The notes beneath the pieces were generated by a model. The model was given only the letters and a program-made list of their open reading frames with translations, was not told the DNA's origin and did no database searches. This document shows, piece by piece, positions 24,194 to 33,119 of a DNA stretch of 64,000 nucleotides. Source of the stretch: Streptomyces sp. Ag109_O5-1 (GTDB lineage: Bacteria; Actinomycetota; Actinomycetes; Streptomycetales; Streptomycetaceae); NCBI RefSeq assembly GCF_003814875.1, contig NZ_RKQF01000001.1, forward strand, positions 5,642,001 to 5,706,000. The letters are read 5' to 3'. Both the position numbers and the translations under genes were made by a program. Positions within the stretch are counted from its first letter, which is position 1. The number at the start of each line of letters is the position of its first letter.

Positions 24194-26014
24194 TCAGTCC
24201 GTCGGTACTGTCGCCGTAGGCGCGAGGTGCCGCTCCGCGAACTCCATCTCCAGGCGGAGTTGTTTGATGCGTTCGTCGACCACCAGGGAGCCGTGGCCCG
24301 CGTCGTAGCGGTAGACCTCGTGCGGGGCCGAGCGGGCTGCCAGGCGGTTGACGTAGTTGTCGATCTGGCGGATGGGGCAGCGGGGGTCGTTGACGCCGGC
24401 CGAGATGTAGACGGGGGCCTTCACGTCGTCGACGTAGGTGAGGGGTGACGAGGCCGCGAAGCGGTCGGGGACCTCTTCCGGTGTGCCGCCCAGCAGCGTG
24501 CGGTCCATCGCCTTCAGGGACTCCATCTCGTCGTGGTACGCCGTGACGTAGTCGGCGACCGGGACGACCGCGATGCCCACCGCCCAGGACGCGGGCTGGG
24601 TGCCCAGGCCGAGGAGTGTGAGGTAGCCGCCCCAGGAGCCGCCGGTCAGGATCAGCCGGTCGGGGTCGGCGAGGCCGGACTCGACCGCCCAGTCCCGGAC
24701 CGCGGCGACGTCCTCCAGCTCGATCAGGCCGATGCGGTGCTTCAGCGCGTCCGTCCAGGCCCGGCCGTAGCCCGTGGAGCCCCGGTAGTTGATGCGGACC
24801 ACCGCGTAGCCGTGGTCGACCCAGGCCGCCGGGCCCGCCGCGAAGCTGTCGCTGTCGTGCCAGGTCGGGCCGCCGTGCAGGTCGAAGACGGTGGGGAGGG
24901 GGCCGGTGGCGCCGGCCGGCTTCTGGATCAGGGCGTGGATGCGGCCGCCGGGTCCCTCCACCCACGCGTCCGAGACCGGGACCGACGGCGGGCACCTCAT
25001 CCCGGGCGGGTCGAGGACGATCTCGCCCGTCGTCGAGCGGACCACCGGCGGCTCGGCCGCGGACGACCAGAGGTATTCGACGGTCCCGTCCGGGCGGGCC
25101 GTGGCCCCGGAGACGGTGCCCGGCGGGGTCGGAACGGGCTCCAGCTCGCGCGTGGCCAGGTCGTAGCGGAAGAGTTCGCTGCGCGCCTCGAAGCTGTGCA
25201 CGATCAGCAGCGCGCCGCCGTCCGGGAACCACTCCGCGCTCACGTCACCCGGCAGGTCGAGGGCCAGGTCGGTCTGCCCGCCGGTGGCGACGTCCCAGAC
25301 CAGCGGCTCCCAGCGGCCCCGCCGCTGATGGCCGATGAGCAGCCGCAGGTCGCCCTCGACCGGGGCGAAGCCCAGCACCTCCAGGCCCAGCTCCTCGGTG
25401 CCGCCCTTCGTGTCGTCCAGCTCCGCCAGCGTCGTGCCGTCCGGACGGACCACGCGGAGCGCCGAGTGCATCGCGTCACCGTGCTCGGTGTGCTCCAGCG
25501 CGATCACCGAGCCGTCGTGGGAGAGGTCGCCGACGCCCGCGGACTCGGGGTGCCGGTAGATCTCCAGCGGCTCCTCCCCCGCTCTGACCAGGTAGATCGT
25601 CGTGCCCTCGTCGTCCGTGGAGCGGCCCACGACCGCCGTGCGGCCGTCCCGGCCCAGCGCCAGGCCCGAGGGGTAGGACGGCTCCAGGCCCGGCGCCGCC
25701 TCCTCGTCCGCGCCGCCCGCGAAGGGCTGGCGGCGCCAGACGCCGAACTCGTCGCCGTCCTTGTCGTCGAACCACCAGATCCACGCGCCGTCCGGGGAGA
25801 GCAGCCCGTCCGTCGTGCCGTTCGGCCGGTTCGTCGCCTGGCGCTGCTCCCCGCTCGCGCGGTCCCAGGCGTACAGCTCGTACGTCCCCGTCGCGTTCGA
25901 CACGAACAGGGAACGGTCGGGGGCGTCCTCCGCCCAGTCCGGCAGGGAGACCCGAGGGGCGCGGAAGCGCTTCTCCCAGTCCGGCATGTCGCTCTCACTC
26001 ATGGCCGCAGTCAT
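24194..26014 (-). CDS. S9 family serine peptidase (prolyl oligopeptidase-like)
   Basis: 606 residues from the ATG at 26014; ATG at 26002 (MSESDMPDWEK) is an alternative start. The N-terminal half is a beta-propeller with repeated LSPDGAWIWWF/LSHDGSVIAL-type blades. The C-terminal alpha/beta-hydrolase domain has the nucleophile motif GGSWGGY (about residue 440), the Asp region GVNDPRCP and the His region AGHGSLV near the end. The protein is cytoplasmic (no signal peptide) and should cleave short peptides, often as an acylaminoacyl- or dipeptidyl-peptidase; exact specificity is unknown. It is convergent with the channel gene, separated by the tandem array. Confidence 0.88.
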   Translation of the reverse strand: MTAAMSESDMPDWEKRFRAPRVSLPDWAEDAPDRSLFVSNATGTYELYAWDRASGEQRQATNRPNGTTDGLLSPDGAWIWWFDDKDGDEFGVWRRQPFAGGADEEAAPGLEPSYPSGLALGRDGRTAVVGRSTDDEGTTIYLVRAGEEPLEIYRHPESAGVGDLSHDGSVIALEHTEHGDAMHSALRVVRPDGTTLAELDDTKGGTEELGLEVLGFAPVEGDLRLLIGHQRRGRWEPLVWDVATGGQTDLALDLPGDVSAEWFPDGGALLIVHSFEARSELFRYDLATRELEPVPTPPGTVSGATARPDGTVEYLWSSAAEPPVVRSTTGEIVLDPPGMRCPPSVPVSDAWVEGPGGRIHALIQKPAGATGPLPTVFDLHGGPTWHDSDSFAAGPAAWVDHGYAVVRINYRGSTGYGRAWTDALKHRIGLIELEDVAAVRDWAVESGLADPDRLILTGGSWGGYLTLLGLGTQPASWAVGIAVVPVADYVTAYHDEMESLKAMDRTLLGGTPEEVPDRFAASSPLTYVDDVKAPVYISAGVNDPRCPIRQIDNYVNRLAARSAPHEVYRYDAGHGSLVVDERIKQLRLEMEFAERHLAPTATVPTD

Positions 26015-26148
26015 GGCCCCATAGTGCCTGTACCCGCCCACAATGTGCTCAGGAGTACCCGCAGCCTGTGGATAACTTTGCGCGCGGTCGGGCGACGCGC
26101 GCCCACCCCACCCCCAACCCCCCGCAAAGCGCCCCGTACCGTGGAAGC

Positions 26149-26934
26149 GTGTACCGCTTCCTGCTGACACCCCGCTGGTGGGGCATCAACGTTTTCGTGC
26201 TGCTCGCCATCCCGTTCTGCATCTTCATGGGGTCCTGGCAGCTGAGCCGTTTCGAGGCGCGGGTACAGGCCCACCACAGCGCCGACGAACAGGTGGAGAC
26301 GGCCAAGAAGGAAGCGGCCCGGCCGCTGGCCGACCTGCTCCCCGTCGACCAGGCGACCTCGGGCAAGCGGGCCGCCGTCAGCGGTCGGTACGGCAAGCAG
26401 CTGCTGGTGCCGGACCGTCAGCTCGGCGACAAGAACGGCTTCTACGTCCTGACCCTGCTGCGCACCGACTCCGGCCAAGCCCTGCCCGTCGTGCGCGGCT
26501 GGCTGCCCGGCAAGGCCGACGCGGCCAAGGCGCCCGCCGCGCCCACCGGCGAGGTCACCGTCACCGGCGCGCTGCAGGCCTCCGAGGCACCGGGGGACAA
26601 CGGCGTCGGCGCCCAGAGCGGGCTGCCGTCGGGACAGACGGCGGCGATCAGCGCGGCCACGCTGGTGAACCTGGTGCCGTACAAGGTGTACGACGCCTGG
26701 ATCACCCTGGACAAGGCCGACTCGGGGATGACGGCCGTGCCGGCGACCGTGCCGGACAACTCGGGGCTCGATCTGAAGGCGTTCCAGAACCTCGGCTACA
26801 CCGGTGAGTGGTTCGTGTTCGCGGGGTTCGTGGTGTTCATGTGGTTCCGGCTGCTGCGCCGCGAGGTGGAGTTCGCGCGGGACGCGGCACTGGGGATCGT
26901 GCCGGAGGAAGAGCCCGTCGGCGTCAGGGCCTGA
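26149..26934 (+). CDS. SURF1 family cytochrome oxidase assembly protein
   Basis: 261 residues from the GTG at 26149 (GGAAG just upstream). It has the SURF1 layout: an N-terminal membrane helix (RWWGINVFVLLAIPFCIFMG) followed by GSWQLSRFEAR, a periplasm-side domain with RGWLPGK and EVTVTGALQ, and a C-terminal helix after NLGYTGEWFVFAGFVVFMW. SURF1 proteins help insert heme a during assembly of aa3-type cytochrome c oxidase. No cytochrome oxidase gene is adjacent here. A 23-bp tandem repeat begins inside its last codons. Confidence 0.88.
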   Translation: MYRFLLTPRWWGINVFVLLAIPFCIFMGSWQLSRFEARVQAHHSADEQVETAKKEAARPLADLLPVDQATSGKRAAVSGRYGKQLLVPDRQLGDKNGFYVLTLLRTDSGQALPVVRGWLPGKADAAKAPAAPTGEVTVTGALQASEAPGDNGVGAQSGLPSGQTAAISAATLVNLVPYKVYDAWITLDKADSGMTAVPATVPDNSGLDLKAFQNLGYTGEWFVFAGFVVFMWFRLLRREVEFARDAALGIVPEEEPVGVRA

Positions 26935-26988
26935 ACGTCATAGGCGTCAGGGCCTGAGCGTCGTCGGCGTCAGGCTCTGAACGTCATC
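26920..26988 (+). repeat. 23-bp tandem repeat, three copies
   Basis: Units starting GGCGTCAGGGCCTGA at 26920 and 26943 and a variant at 26966 (GGCGTCAGGCTCTGA), each 23 bp. The first copy includes the end and the stop codon of the SURF1 gene, so each unit carries a TGA. Probably slippage duplication at the 3' end. Confidence 0.8.
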
Positions 26989-27016
26989 GGCATCCGGCAT
27001 GGGGGTCCGCGCGCCG

Positions 27017-28282
27017 TCAGACGGACGGTGCCAGCACCCCGGTCCAGTACACCGTGCCGGCGCAGGCGTTCGTCACCGTTGCGGAGCCGGTGGGGGACCC
27101 GGCCTCGGGCGTGTACGAGACCGCGATGCTGCCGTCGGCCGTGCTGTCCTCGGTGAGGAGCTGGGTGGAGGTGCCGTCGGACCCGGCCGTGGTCGTACCG
27201 GCGCTGGTGCTCGCCGAGGGGCTCGGGGAGGCCGTGGTGCCGCCGGTGTCGGTGGAGCCGCTGCCGCCGCCGGTGGTCGGGCAGGTCGCCGACGGGACGA
27301 AGGCGAACTTCTCCTGGTAGGCCGCGCCGGGTGCCAGGACCAGCCCGGTGAGCTCGGTCGTCGGGTCGGGCAGCCCGGCCGCCGCGTCGCCGGAGGTGTG
27401 CCGGGCGGTGCTGATCTTGGTGGTGTCGGCCGCGCCCTGCGCGAGGAAACCGATACTGCCGGGGCCGCCGACGGTACAGCTCGTCTTCGAGACGTTCACG
27501 ACGTGGAAGGTGCCGTAGACGACGCCCGTCGAGTCGGCGGCGGCGACGGTGGAGGTCGGGGTGGAGAGCTGGGCCGAGGTGCAGACCGGGGCCGCGGTGT
27601 CGGCGCTGGCCGTGGGGACGACCTTGGTGCCGGTGGCACCCGAGCTGCTCGCGGTCTTGCCGCCGCTCTTGGGGCCGCCCGGGCTCTGGCCGGTGGCCTG
27701 GCCGCTGGAGCCGCCCGCGGTGCTGGCGCCGCCGTCCGGGTTCTTGCCGCCGGTGGAGCCGCCCTGGGCCTGGGAGGACTCGCCGGCGATGGAGGTGTTG
27801 GGGTCGATGCCGCCGGACTGGGAGACGTGCACGAGGGCGGGGATCGCGGTGCCGATGAACAGGGCGGCGGCCGCCATGCCGACGGTGGCCTGGCGCTTGC
27901 GGGCCCGGCGGGCGGGCACCGCGCGGCGCAGGTGGTCGAGGGAGCCGTCGCGCGGTGTGAGGTCGTCGACCGCGGAGTGCAGCAGCCGGCGCAGCGCCAG
28001 CTCGTCCGCCGCGAGCCCGTCGGGGCCGGGGCGGGGCCCGTCAAAGCCCTGCCCGAGCTCCTCGGGGCCCTTGTCGTCGGGGCCGTGGTTCACAGTTCCG
28101 TTCCCAGCGTGCGATTGCGTGTGCTCTTGCTCGTGGCCTCGCGCCGGCTCCCCCGAACCGCGCCGCCCGTGATTCCGTGCCGGCTCCCCCGAACCGTCGG
28201 ACTCGTCCTCCCCCATCGGCTCATGCCAAGCGTAGGGCTCGTGGCGATCATGTGAGTCGCCTCCCTCGGGGCTGTCGGTCAT
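27017..28282 (-). CDS. Membrane-anchored sigma-factor partner / DUF4232-like extracytoplasmic protein
   Basis: 421 residues. The ATG at 28282 overlaps the stop of the sigma-factor gene (ATGA), so the two are translationally coupled. A charged, His-rich N-terminal region of about 130 residues is followed by one membrane helix (TVGMAAAALFIGTAIPALVHV), a Ser/Gly/Ala-rich linker and an outer domain with cysteines (CTSAQL, SKTSCTVGGPGSIGF, SATCP, VTNACAG) resembling DUF4232. One membrane segment, a cytoplasmic head and coupling to a SigE-family sigma gene suggest an anti-sigma factor or sensor. I see no clear zinc-binding anti-sigma motif, so direct sigma binding is inference. Confidence 0.7.
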   Translation of the reverse strand: MTDSPEGGDSHDRHEPYAWHEPMGEDESDGSGEPARNHGRRGSGEPARGHEQEHTQSHAGNGTVNHGPDDKGPEELGQGFDGPRPGPDGLAADELALRRLLHSAVDDLTPRDGSLDHLRRAVPARRARKRQATVGMAAAALFIGTAIPALVHVSQSGGIDPNTSIAGESSQAQGGSTGGKNPDGGASTAGGSSGQATGQSPGGPKSGGKTASSSGATGTKVVPTASADTAAPVCTSAQLSTPTSTVAAADSTGVVYGTFHVVNVSKTSCTVGGPGSIGFLAQGAADTTKISTARHTSGDAAAGLPDPTTELTGLVLAPGAAYQEKFAFVPSATCPTTGGGSGSTDTGGTTASPSPSASTSAGTTTAGSDGTSTQLLTEDSTADGSIAVSYTPEAGSPTGSATVTNACAGTVYWTGVLAPSV

Positions 28283-28953
28283 GCCGTCGACTCCATCGCC
28301 ACCCGCAGGGCCGCGATGCCGCGCGAGCCGTACGCCTTCACCGAGCCCAGCGAGATGCCGAGCGTCTCGGCGACCTGGGCCTCGGTCATGTCGGCGAAGT
28401 AGCGCAGCACGAGGACCTCGCGCTGGCGGCGCTGCAGGCCCTTCATCGCCTTGATCAGGTCGCGCCGCTCCAGCTGGTCGTAGGCGCCCTCCTCGGCACT
28501 CGCCATGTCGGGCATCGGCTTGGAGAGGAGCTTGAGGCCGAGGATGCGGCGGCGCAGCGCGGAGCGGGAGAGGTTGACGACCGTCTGGCGCAGGTAGGCC
28601 AGGGTCTTCTCCGGGTCACGGACGCGTTTGCGGGCGGAGTGGACACGGATGAACGCCTCCTGGACGACGTCCTCGCAGGAGGCCGTGTCGTCGAGGAGGA
28701 GGGCGGCGAGGCCGAGGAGCGAGCGGTAGTGCGCCCGGTAGGTCTCCGTGAGGTGGTCGACGGTGGTACCGGCCGCCGCCGTGTCCTCGGCGCCGTCGCG
28801 CTGGCTGGGTATGCGGGTGGGCCGCGCTGCGGGCATGGGCGCGATCACCGGCATGCCGCCGGGCGCACCGGGCCCGCGGGGGCGCAGGCCGGCGCGGGGC
28901 GGCCGTAGAGCCGTCGCGCCGAGGGGCGCACTGAGTTCGAGTACCTCTGCCAC
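28279..28953 (-). CDS. SigE-family RNA polymerase sigma-70 factor
   Basis: 224 residues with a GTG start at 28953; in-frame ATG codons near residues 34 and 40 are possible true starts, since the first 45 residues are Pro/Ala-rich. Region 2 is readable (HYRSLLGLAALLLDD, then CEDVVQEAFIRVHSA) and region 4 is intact (RQREVLVLRYFADMTEAQVA, then ETLGISLGSVKAYGSRGIAAL). It should direct RNA polymerase to a small regulon under control of the coupled membrane protein. About 520 bp of gene-poor DNA upstream leave room for an elaborate promoter. Confidence 0.88.
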   Translation of the reverse strand: MAEVLELSAPLGATALRPPRAGLRPRGPGAPGGMPVIAPMPAARPTRIPSQRDGAEDTAAAGTTVDHLTETYRAHYRSLLGLAALLLDDTASCEDVVQEAFIRVHSARKRVRDPEKTLAYLRQTVVNLSRSALRRRILGLKLLSKPMPDMASAEEGAYDQLERRDLIKAMKGLQRRQREVLVLRYFADMTEAQVAETLGISLGSVKAYGSRGIAALRVAMESTA

Positions 28954-29476
28954 GCCAGTTGGACACGCTGACCCCCGGCGGGGTTGTACGTGCCGGGCAT
29001 CACTTTTGCCTCGGGCGTGCCGGGCGGGTCCGCTTCAGGTGTTCCGGGCGGGTCCGCTTCAGGTGTACCGGGTATGCCGGGATGGCCGGCCGGCCCGGTC
29101 GTCACCGTTCTTCGCGCGTCCGGCAGCACATCAGACGGTGCCTCAAATGCCGTCATGCGTCCCGCTCTTCCCCTATGTTCCATTATGAACGGGCGTCCCC
29201 ACGCCCCGATCACAGCGTCCCCACGCCAGGATCATGCGTCCCCACGGCCCGGAGACCCGAAGATCCGAGGGCCGGCCGCGTAAGCGCCCCGTAAGAGGGC
29301 GACCGCAAAGACGCTCCCCGCCGCCCGCGTGGTTGCGGAGGACGGGGAGGAAAATCTTCGAACGCCGAGGGGTCGGGATTCAAGAGGTCCGGACCATGCT
29401 CATGGCCACATTTCTTACGGAGATCCTACTCGTGGGCGCGCTCCCACCCGGAACGTTTCCCGTGGTCACCGACTGT
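28954..29476. other. Long upstream region of the sigma-factor gene
   Basis: About 520 bp between the sigma gene start and the asd stop. It holds 24-bp direct repeats (29011-29074), a GTTC-N6-GAAC inverted repeat with a CATAAT box on the minus strand (29177-29190), and possible short frames on both strands. None of the frames is convincing enough to call. Confidence 0.5.
29011..29074. repeat. 24-bp direct repeats upstream of the sigma-factor gene
   Basis: Units at 29011, 29035 and (diverged) 29059, built around CCGGGCGGGTCCGCT. On the minus strand they would read as repeated PPGTPEAD, a multiple of three, so a short translated leader is possible but unproven. Confidence 0.65.
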
Positions 29477-30556
29477 TCACGCAATCTCCGCCGTACCTGA
29501 ACGGCCGGTCAGTTCCGCGGCCACCAGCTCGGCGATCTGCGCGGTGTTCAGGGCCGCGCCTTTGCGAAGGTTGTCCCCGCACACGAACAGTTCGAGCGCG
29601 GTCGGGTCGTCGAGGGACCGCCTTACCCGCCCGACCCAGGTCGGATCGGTGCCGACCACGTCGGCGGGCGTCGGGAACTCCCCGGCGGCCGGATTGTCGA
29701 AGAGGACGACACCCGGGGCCGTGTCGAGGATCTCCCGGGCCTTGTCGACGGTGACCTCGCCCTGGAACCGGGCGTGCACGGTCAGGGAGTGCGTGGTGAC
29801 CACCGGGACCCGGACACACGTCACCGCGACCGGCAGCTTCGGCAGCCCGAGGATCTTGCGGGACTCGTCCCGCACCTTCATCTCCTCCGAGGACCAGCCG
29901 TCCTCCCGCAGCGACCCGGCCCACGGTACGACGTTGAGCGCGACCGGCTCCGGGAACGGCCCGGTGAGGTCCCCGACCGCCCGCCGTACGTCACCGGGCT
30001 TGGTGCCCAGCTCCGTACCGGCGACCAGGGACAGCTGGGCCCGCAGCGTCTCCACACCGGCCCGCCCGGCCCCGCTCACCGCCTGGTACGACGACACCAC
30101 CAGCTCGCGCAGCCCGAACTCGGCGTGCAGCGCGCCGAGGGCGACGATCATCGACAGGGTGGTGCAGTTGGGGTTGGCGACGATCCCGCGCGGCCTGATG
30201 TGGGAGCAGTGCGGATTGACCTCGGGGACCACGAGGGGCACCTGGGGGTCCATCCGGAAGGCCCCGGAGTTGTCCACCACGACGACACCCTTGGCCGCGG
30301 CGATCGGCGCCCAGCGCGCGGACACCTCGTCGGGCACGTCGAACATGGCCACGTCGATCCCGTCGAAGGCCTCCTCCGACAGCGCGACGACCTCGACCTC
30401 CTCACCGCGCACGGCCAGCTTGCGGCCGGCCGAGCGCGGTGAGGCGATCAGGCGGATCTCGCCCCAGACGTCCGCCCGCTGGGACAAAATCTGGAGCATG
30501 ACCGAGCCGACGGCACCGGTCGCACCCACGACCGCGAGCGCCGGCTTGCCGGTCAT
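29477..30556 (-). CDS. asd: Aspartate-semialdehyde dehydrogenase
   Basis: 359 residues. It reduces aspartyl phosphate to aspartate semialdehyde with NADPH, the branch point to lysine/diaminopimelate, threonine, methionine and isoleucine. The NADP-binding motif GATGAVGS is at residues 11-18, the catalytic cysteine sits in VANPNCTT (about residue 130), and the substrate-site region SYQAVSGAGRAG follows. The ATG at 30556 overlaps the lysC stop (ATGA), so it is coupled to the enzyme that makes its substrate. The C-terminus overlaps nothing. Confidence 0.96.
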   Translation of the reverse strand: MTGKPALAVVGATGAVGSVMLQILSQRADVWGEIRLIASPRSAGRKLAVRGEEVEVVALSEEAFDGIDVAMFDVPDEVSARWAPIAAAKGVVVVDNSGAFRMDPQVPLVVPEVNPHCSHIRPRGIVANPNCTTLSMIVALGALHAEFGLRELVVSSYQAVSGAGRAGVETLRAQLSLVAGTELGTKPGDVRRAVGDLTGPFPEPVALNVVPWAGSLREDGWSSEEMKVRDESRKILGLPKLPVAVTCVRVPVVTTHSLTVHARFQGEVTVDKAREILDTAPGVVLFDNPAAGEFPTPADVVGTDPTWVGRVRRSLDDPTALELFVCGDNLRKGAALNTAQIAELVAAELTGRSGTAEIA

Positions 30557-31824
30557 CGGCCGGTGCCTCCGTAGACGACGGCCTCGTCGGTGTCGGAGTC
30601 CAGCCCGAAGGCGGTGTGCACGGCGCGCACGGCCTCCGGCACGTCGTCGGCACGCGTGACGACCGAGATACGGATCTCGGAGGTCGAGATCAGCTCGATG
30701 TTCACACCGGCGTCGGACAGCGCCTCGAAGAACGAGGCGGTGACGCCCGGGTTGGTCTTCATACCCGCGCCGACCAGCGAGATCTTCCCGATCTGGTCGT
30801 CGTAGCGCAGCGAGTCGAAGCCGATGCCCGGACGGTTCTTCTCCAGCGCGTCGATGGCCTTGCGGCCCTCGGTCTTCGGCAGCGTGAAGGAGATGTCCGT
30901 CAGGCCGGTGGCCGCGGCGGACACGTTCTGCACGACCATGTCGATGTTGATCTCGGCATCGGCGATGGTCCGGAAGATGGCGGCGGCCTCACCGGGCTTG
31001 TCGGGCACACCGACGACCGTGATCTTGGCCTCGGAGGTGTCGTGCGCGACACCGGAGATGATGGCCTGCTCCACCTTCTTGTCCCCAATCGGCTTGCTGC
31101 TGACCCACGTGCCCTGCAGTCCGCTGAAGCTGGACCGGACGTGGATCGGGATGTTGTAGCGGCGCGCGTACTCCACACAGCGGTGGAGCAGCACCTTGGA
31201 ACCGGAGGCGGCGAGCTCCAGCATGTCCTCGAAGGAGATCCAGTCGATCTTCCGCGCCTTCTTCACCACGCGCGGGTCGGCGGTGAACACACCGTCGACA
31301 TCGGTGTAGATCTCACAGACCTCGGCGTCGAGGGCGGCGGCGAGCGCCACGGCGGTCGTGTCGGAACCGCCGCGCCCCAGCGTGGTGATGTCCTTCTTGT
31401 CCGCGCTGACGCCCTGGAACCCGGCGACGATGGCGATGTTGCCCTCGTCCAGCGCCACCCGGATCCGCCCCGGCGTGACGTCGATGATCCGGGCTTTGTT
31501 GTGGACCGAGTCGGTGATGACGCCTGCCTGGCTGCCGGTGAACGACTGGGCCTCGTGGCCCAGGTTTTTGATCGCCATGGCCAGCAGTGCCATGGAGATA
31601 CGCTCTCCGGCGGTCAGCAGCATGTCGAACTCACGCCCGGCAGGCATCGGGGATACCTGCTCGGCGAGATCGATCAGCTCGTCCGTCGTGTCGCCCATCG
31701 CGGAAACGACGACAACCACCTGGTTGCCGTTCTTCTTCGCTTCCACGATCCGCTTGGCGACGCGCTTGATGCCCTCGGCATCGGCAACGGAGGAGCCTCC
31801 GTACTTCTGCACGACAAGGCCCAC
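30553..31824 (-). CDS. lysC: Aspartate kinase
   Basis: 423 residues from the GTG at 31824, chosen over upstream in-frame starts because GAGGAG lies at 5-base spacing and the protein then begins at the invariant VVQKYGGSSV. The kinase domain has TLGRGGSDTTAVALA and the acidic EIYTDVDGVFTADPR block. Two ACT domains follow from about residue 265 (KITVVGVPDKPGEAAAIF and KISLVGAGMKTNPGV), where lysine/threonine feedback normally acts. Many actinobacterial lysC genes also contain an internal start giving a separate regulatory subunit; I did not identify one here. It forms an operon with asd. Confidence 0.96.
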   Translation of the reverse strand: MGLVVQKYGGSSVADAEGIKRVAKRIVEAKKNGNQVVVVVSAMGDTTDELIDLAEQVSPMPAGREFDMLLTAGERISMALLAMAIKNLGHEAQSFTGSQAGVITDSVHNKARIIDVTPGRIRVALDEGNIAIVAGFQGVSADKKDITTLGRGGSDTTAVALAAALDAEVCEIYTDVDGVFTADPRVVKKARKIDWISFEDMLELAASGSKVLLHRCVEYARRYNIPIHVRSSFSGLQGTWVSSKPIGDKKVEQAIISGVAHDTSEAKITVVGVPDKPGEAAAIFRTIADAEINIDMVVQNVSAAATGLTDISFTLPKTEGRKAIDALEKNRPGIGFDSLRYDDQIGKISLVGAGMKTNPGVTASFFEALSDAGVNIELISTSEIRISVVTRADDVPEAVRAVHTAFGLDSDTDEAVVYGGTGR

Positions 31825-32073
31825 GTGCGCTCCTCGCTCGGTTCGTTTGTGTCGGCTCAGTCTAACGAGCGTCCGAATTCCACCAGCCTGCTCCCGCATG
31901 GTGAGACGTCGTGGCGGGGGTGTCCGGCCGCTCGCTTCCGGAACGGAACCTGCCCAGCGCACGGCACACCACGCGGAAAGTGCCCTGGCTCACAGTGGCG
32001 GCCGTGAGCCGGGACCACTGTGAATTAACAGCCCGGCCAGCGGACGTGCAGGGCGGATCCAATTCGCGTTCGC

Positions 32074-32241
32074 TCAGCTCCGCAGCAGACTGACGCCGGC
32101 ACCGAGCGACACGACCCCCATCCCGACGGCGGTCATCACCCCCTGCGCGCCGTCGACGACGAAGGGGGCGACGGCGGCGACGACGAGGTTGAAGAGAAAG
32201 AGGAACCAGAGGACGGGACGGGAGGAGAGCAGGGCCTTCAT
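32074..32241 (-). CDS. 55-residue two-helix membrane protein
   Basis: The ATG at 32241 has GAGGAC upstream. The product is MKALLSSRPVLWFLFLFNLV, then VAAVAPFVVDG and a second hydrophobic segment ending SLLRS. Two membrane helices fill almost the whole protein. No family recognised. It lies divergently from a TauE/SafE permease gene. Confidence 0.5.
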   Translation of the reverse strand: MKALLSSRPVLWFLFLFNLVVAAVAPFVVDGAQGVMTAVGMGVVSLGAGVSLLRS

Positions 32242-32357
32242 GGGAGGAGTCCTCGCTGTGTGATGGGCTGGCTGACCTGGCGAGATCAACGATTCCGTCT
32301 CCCGGAGCCCGAAACGAGGGAGCGCACTCCCGAACCGATGGTGTAGCCAGTTGCACC

Positions 32358-33080
32358 ATGACGACGACCTTGCTCCCGCTCTCCGGCATAGTGCTGCTGG
32401 GCGCGAGCGTGCAGTGGCTGACCGGAATGGGCTTCGCACTGGTCGCCGTACCGGCGCTGATCCTGCTGCTCGGCCCGGCGCAGGGAGTCGCCCTGGCGAA
32501 CTGCGCGGCGGGTGCGATCAGCGTGGTGGGGCTGGCGGGCGGCTGGCGCCGGGTCCGCCCGGCGGCGATGGTCCCGCTGTGCGCGGCGGCGGCCTGCACG
32601 GTCCCGGCGGGCACCTGGCTGACCCGTCAACTCCCGCCGCCGTGGCTGTTGCTGACGATGGGCGCCCTGGTGACGGTGGCGGTCCTGCTGGTGATGCGGG
32701 GCGCCCGGCTCCCCGCCCTGCACGGCCGGGCCGGCGCGCTGACGGCGGGCGCGGTGGGCGGCTTCATGAACTCGGCGGCGGGCGTGGGCGGCCCCCCGGT
32801 CTCCCTCTACGCGCTCAACGCGGGCTGGACAGTACGGGAGTTCGTCCCCAACGCGCAGTTCTACGGCGTCGTCGTCAACGCGTTCTCGGTGACGGCGAAC
32901 GGGGTGCCGGGGCTGACCGCGGCGGAGTGGACGGCGGTGGGTGCGGCGATGCTGGCGGGCGGCCTGATCGGAAGGACGGTGGGCGACCGCCTCCCCGAAC
33001 ACCACGCCCGCCGCCTGGTCCTCCTCCTGGCCCTGACGGGCGGGGTCACGGCGGTGGCGAAGGGATGGTGGACGCTGTGA
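32358..33080 (+). CDS. TauE/SafE family sulfite/organosulfur exporter-like permease
   Basis: 240 residues from the ATG at 32358. Seven or eight hydrophobic segments with the two TauE/SafE internal repeats: WLTGMGFALVAVPALILLLG in the first half and GFMNSAAGVGGPPVSLYALN in the second. Members move sulfite, sulfoacetate or related anions across the cytoplasmic membrane; the substrate here is unknown. It is complete, unlike the truncated relative at 15313. The next gene (SDR) starts 39 bp downstream on the same strand, so a common transcript is possible though no functional link is obvious. Confidence 0.82.
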   Translation: MTTTLLPLSGIVLLGASVQWLTGMGFALVAVPALILLLGPAQGVALANCAAGAISVVGLAGGWRRVRPAAMVPLCAAAACTVPAGTWLTRQLPPPWLLLTMGALVTVAVLLVMRGARLPALHGRAGALTAGAVGGFMNSAAGVGGPPVSLYALNAGWTVREFVPNAQFYGVVVNAFSVTANGVPGLTAAEWTAVGAAMLAGGLIGRTVGDRLPEHHARRLVLLLALTGGVTAVAKGWWTL

Positions 33081-33119
33081 CGGGTTGATGGCGCCGGCGT
33101 CTGCTGACAGGCTGCCCCC

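Noticed and set aside
23688..24308. Plus-strand repeat protein encoded by the array
   Set aside because: The 26-bp period shifts frame each unit, there is no ribosome-binding site, and the product is low-complexity.
21702..25232. An 1176-codon minus-strand frame across the channel gene, the tandem array and part of the peptidase
   Set aside because: Antisense to the well-supported channel gene and reading through non-coding repeats; composition is Arg/Pro-rich noise.
28845..29213. A 122-codon minus-strand frame covering the upstream region and start of the sigma gene
   Set aside because: The part inside the sigma gene is out of frame; only the first half could be a leader, which is mentioned as a finding but not called as a gene.
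31825..32073. A lysine riboswitch or attenuator upstream of lysC
   Set aside because: The region is short and no aptamer-like helices or conserved core could be recognised by eye.
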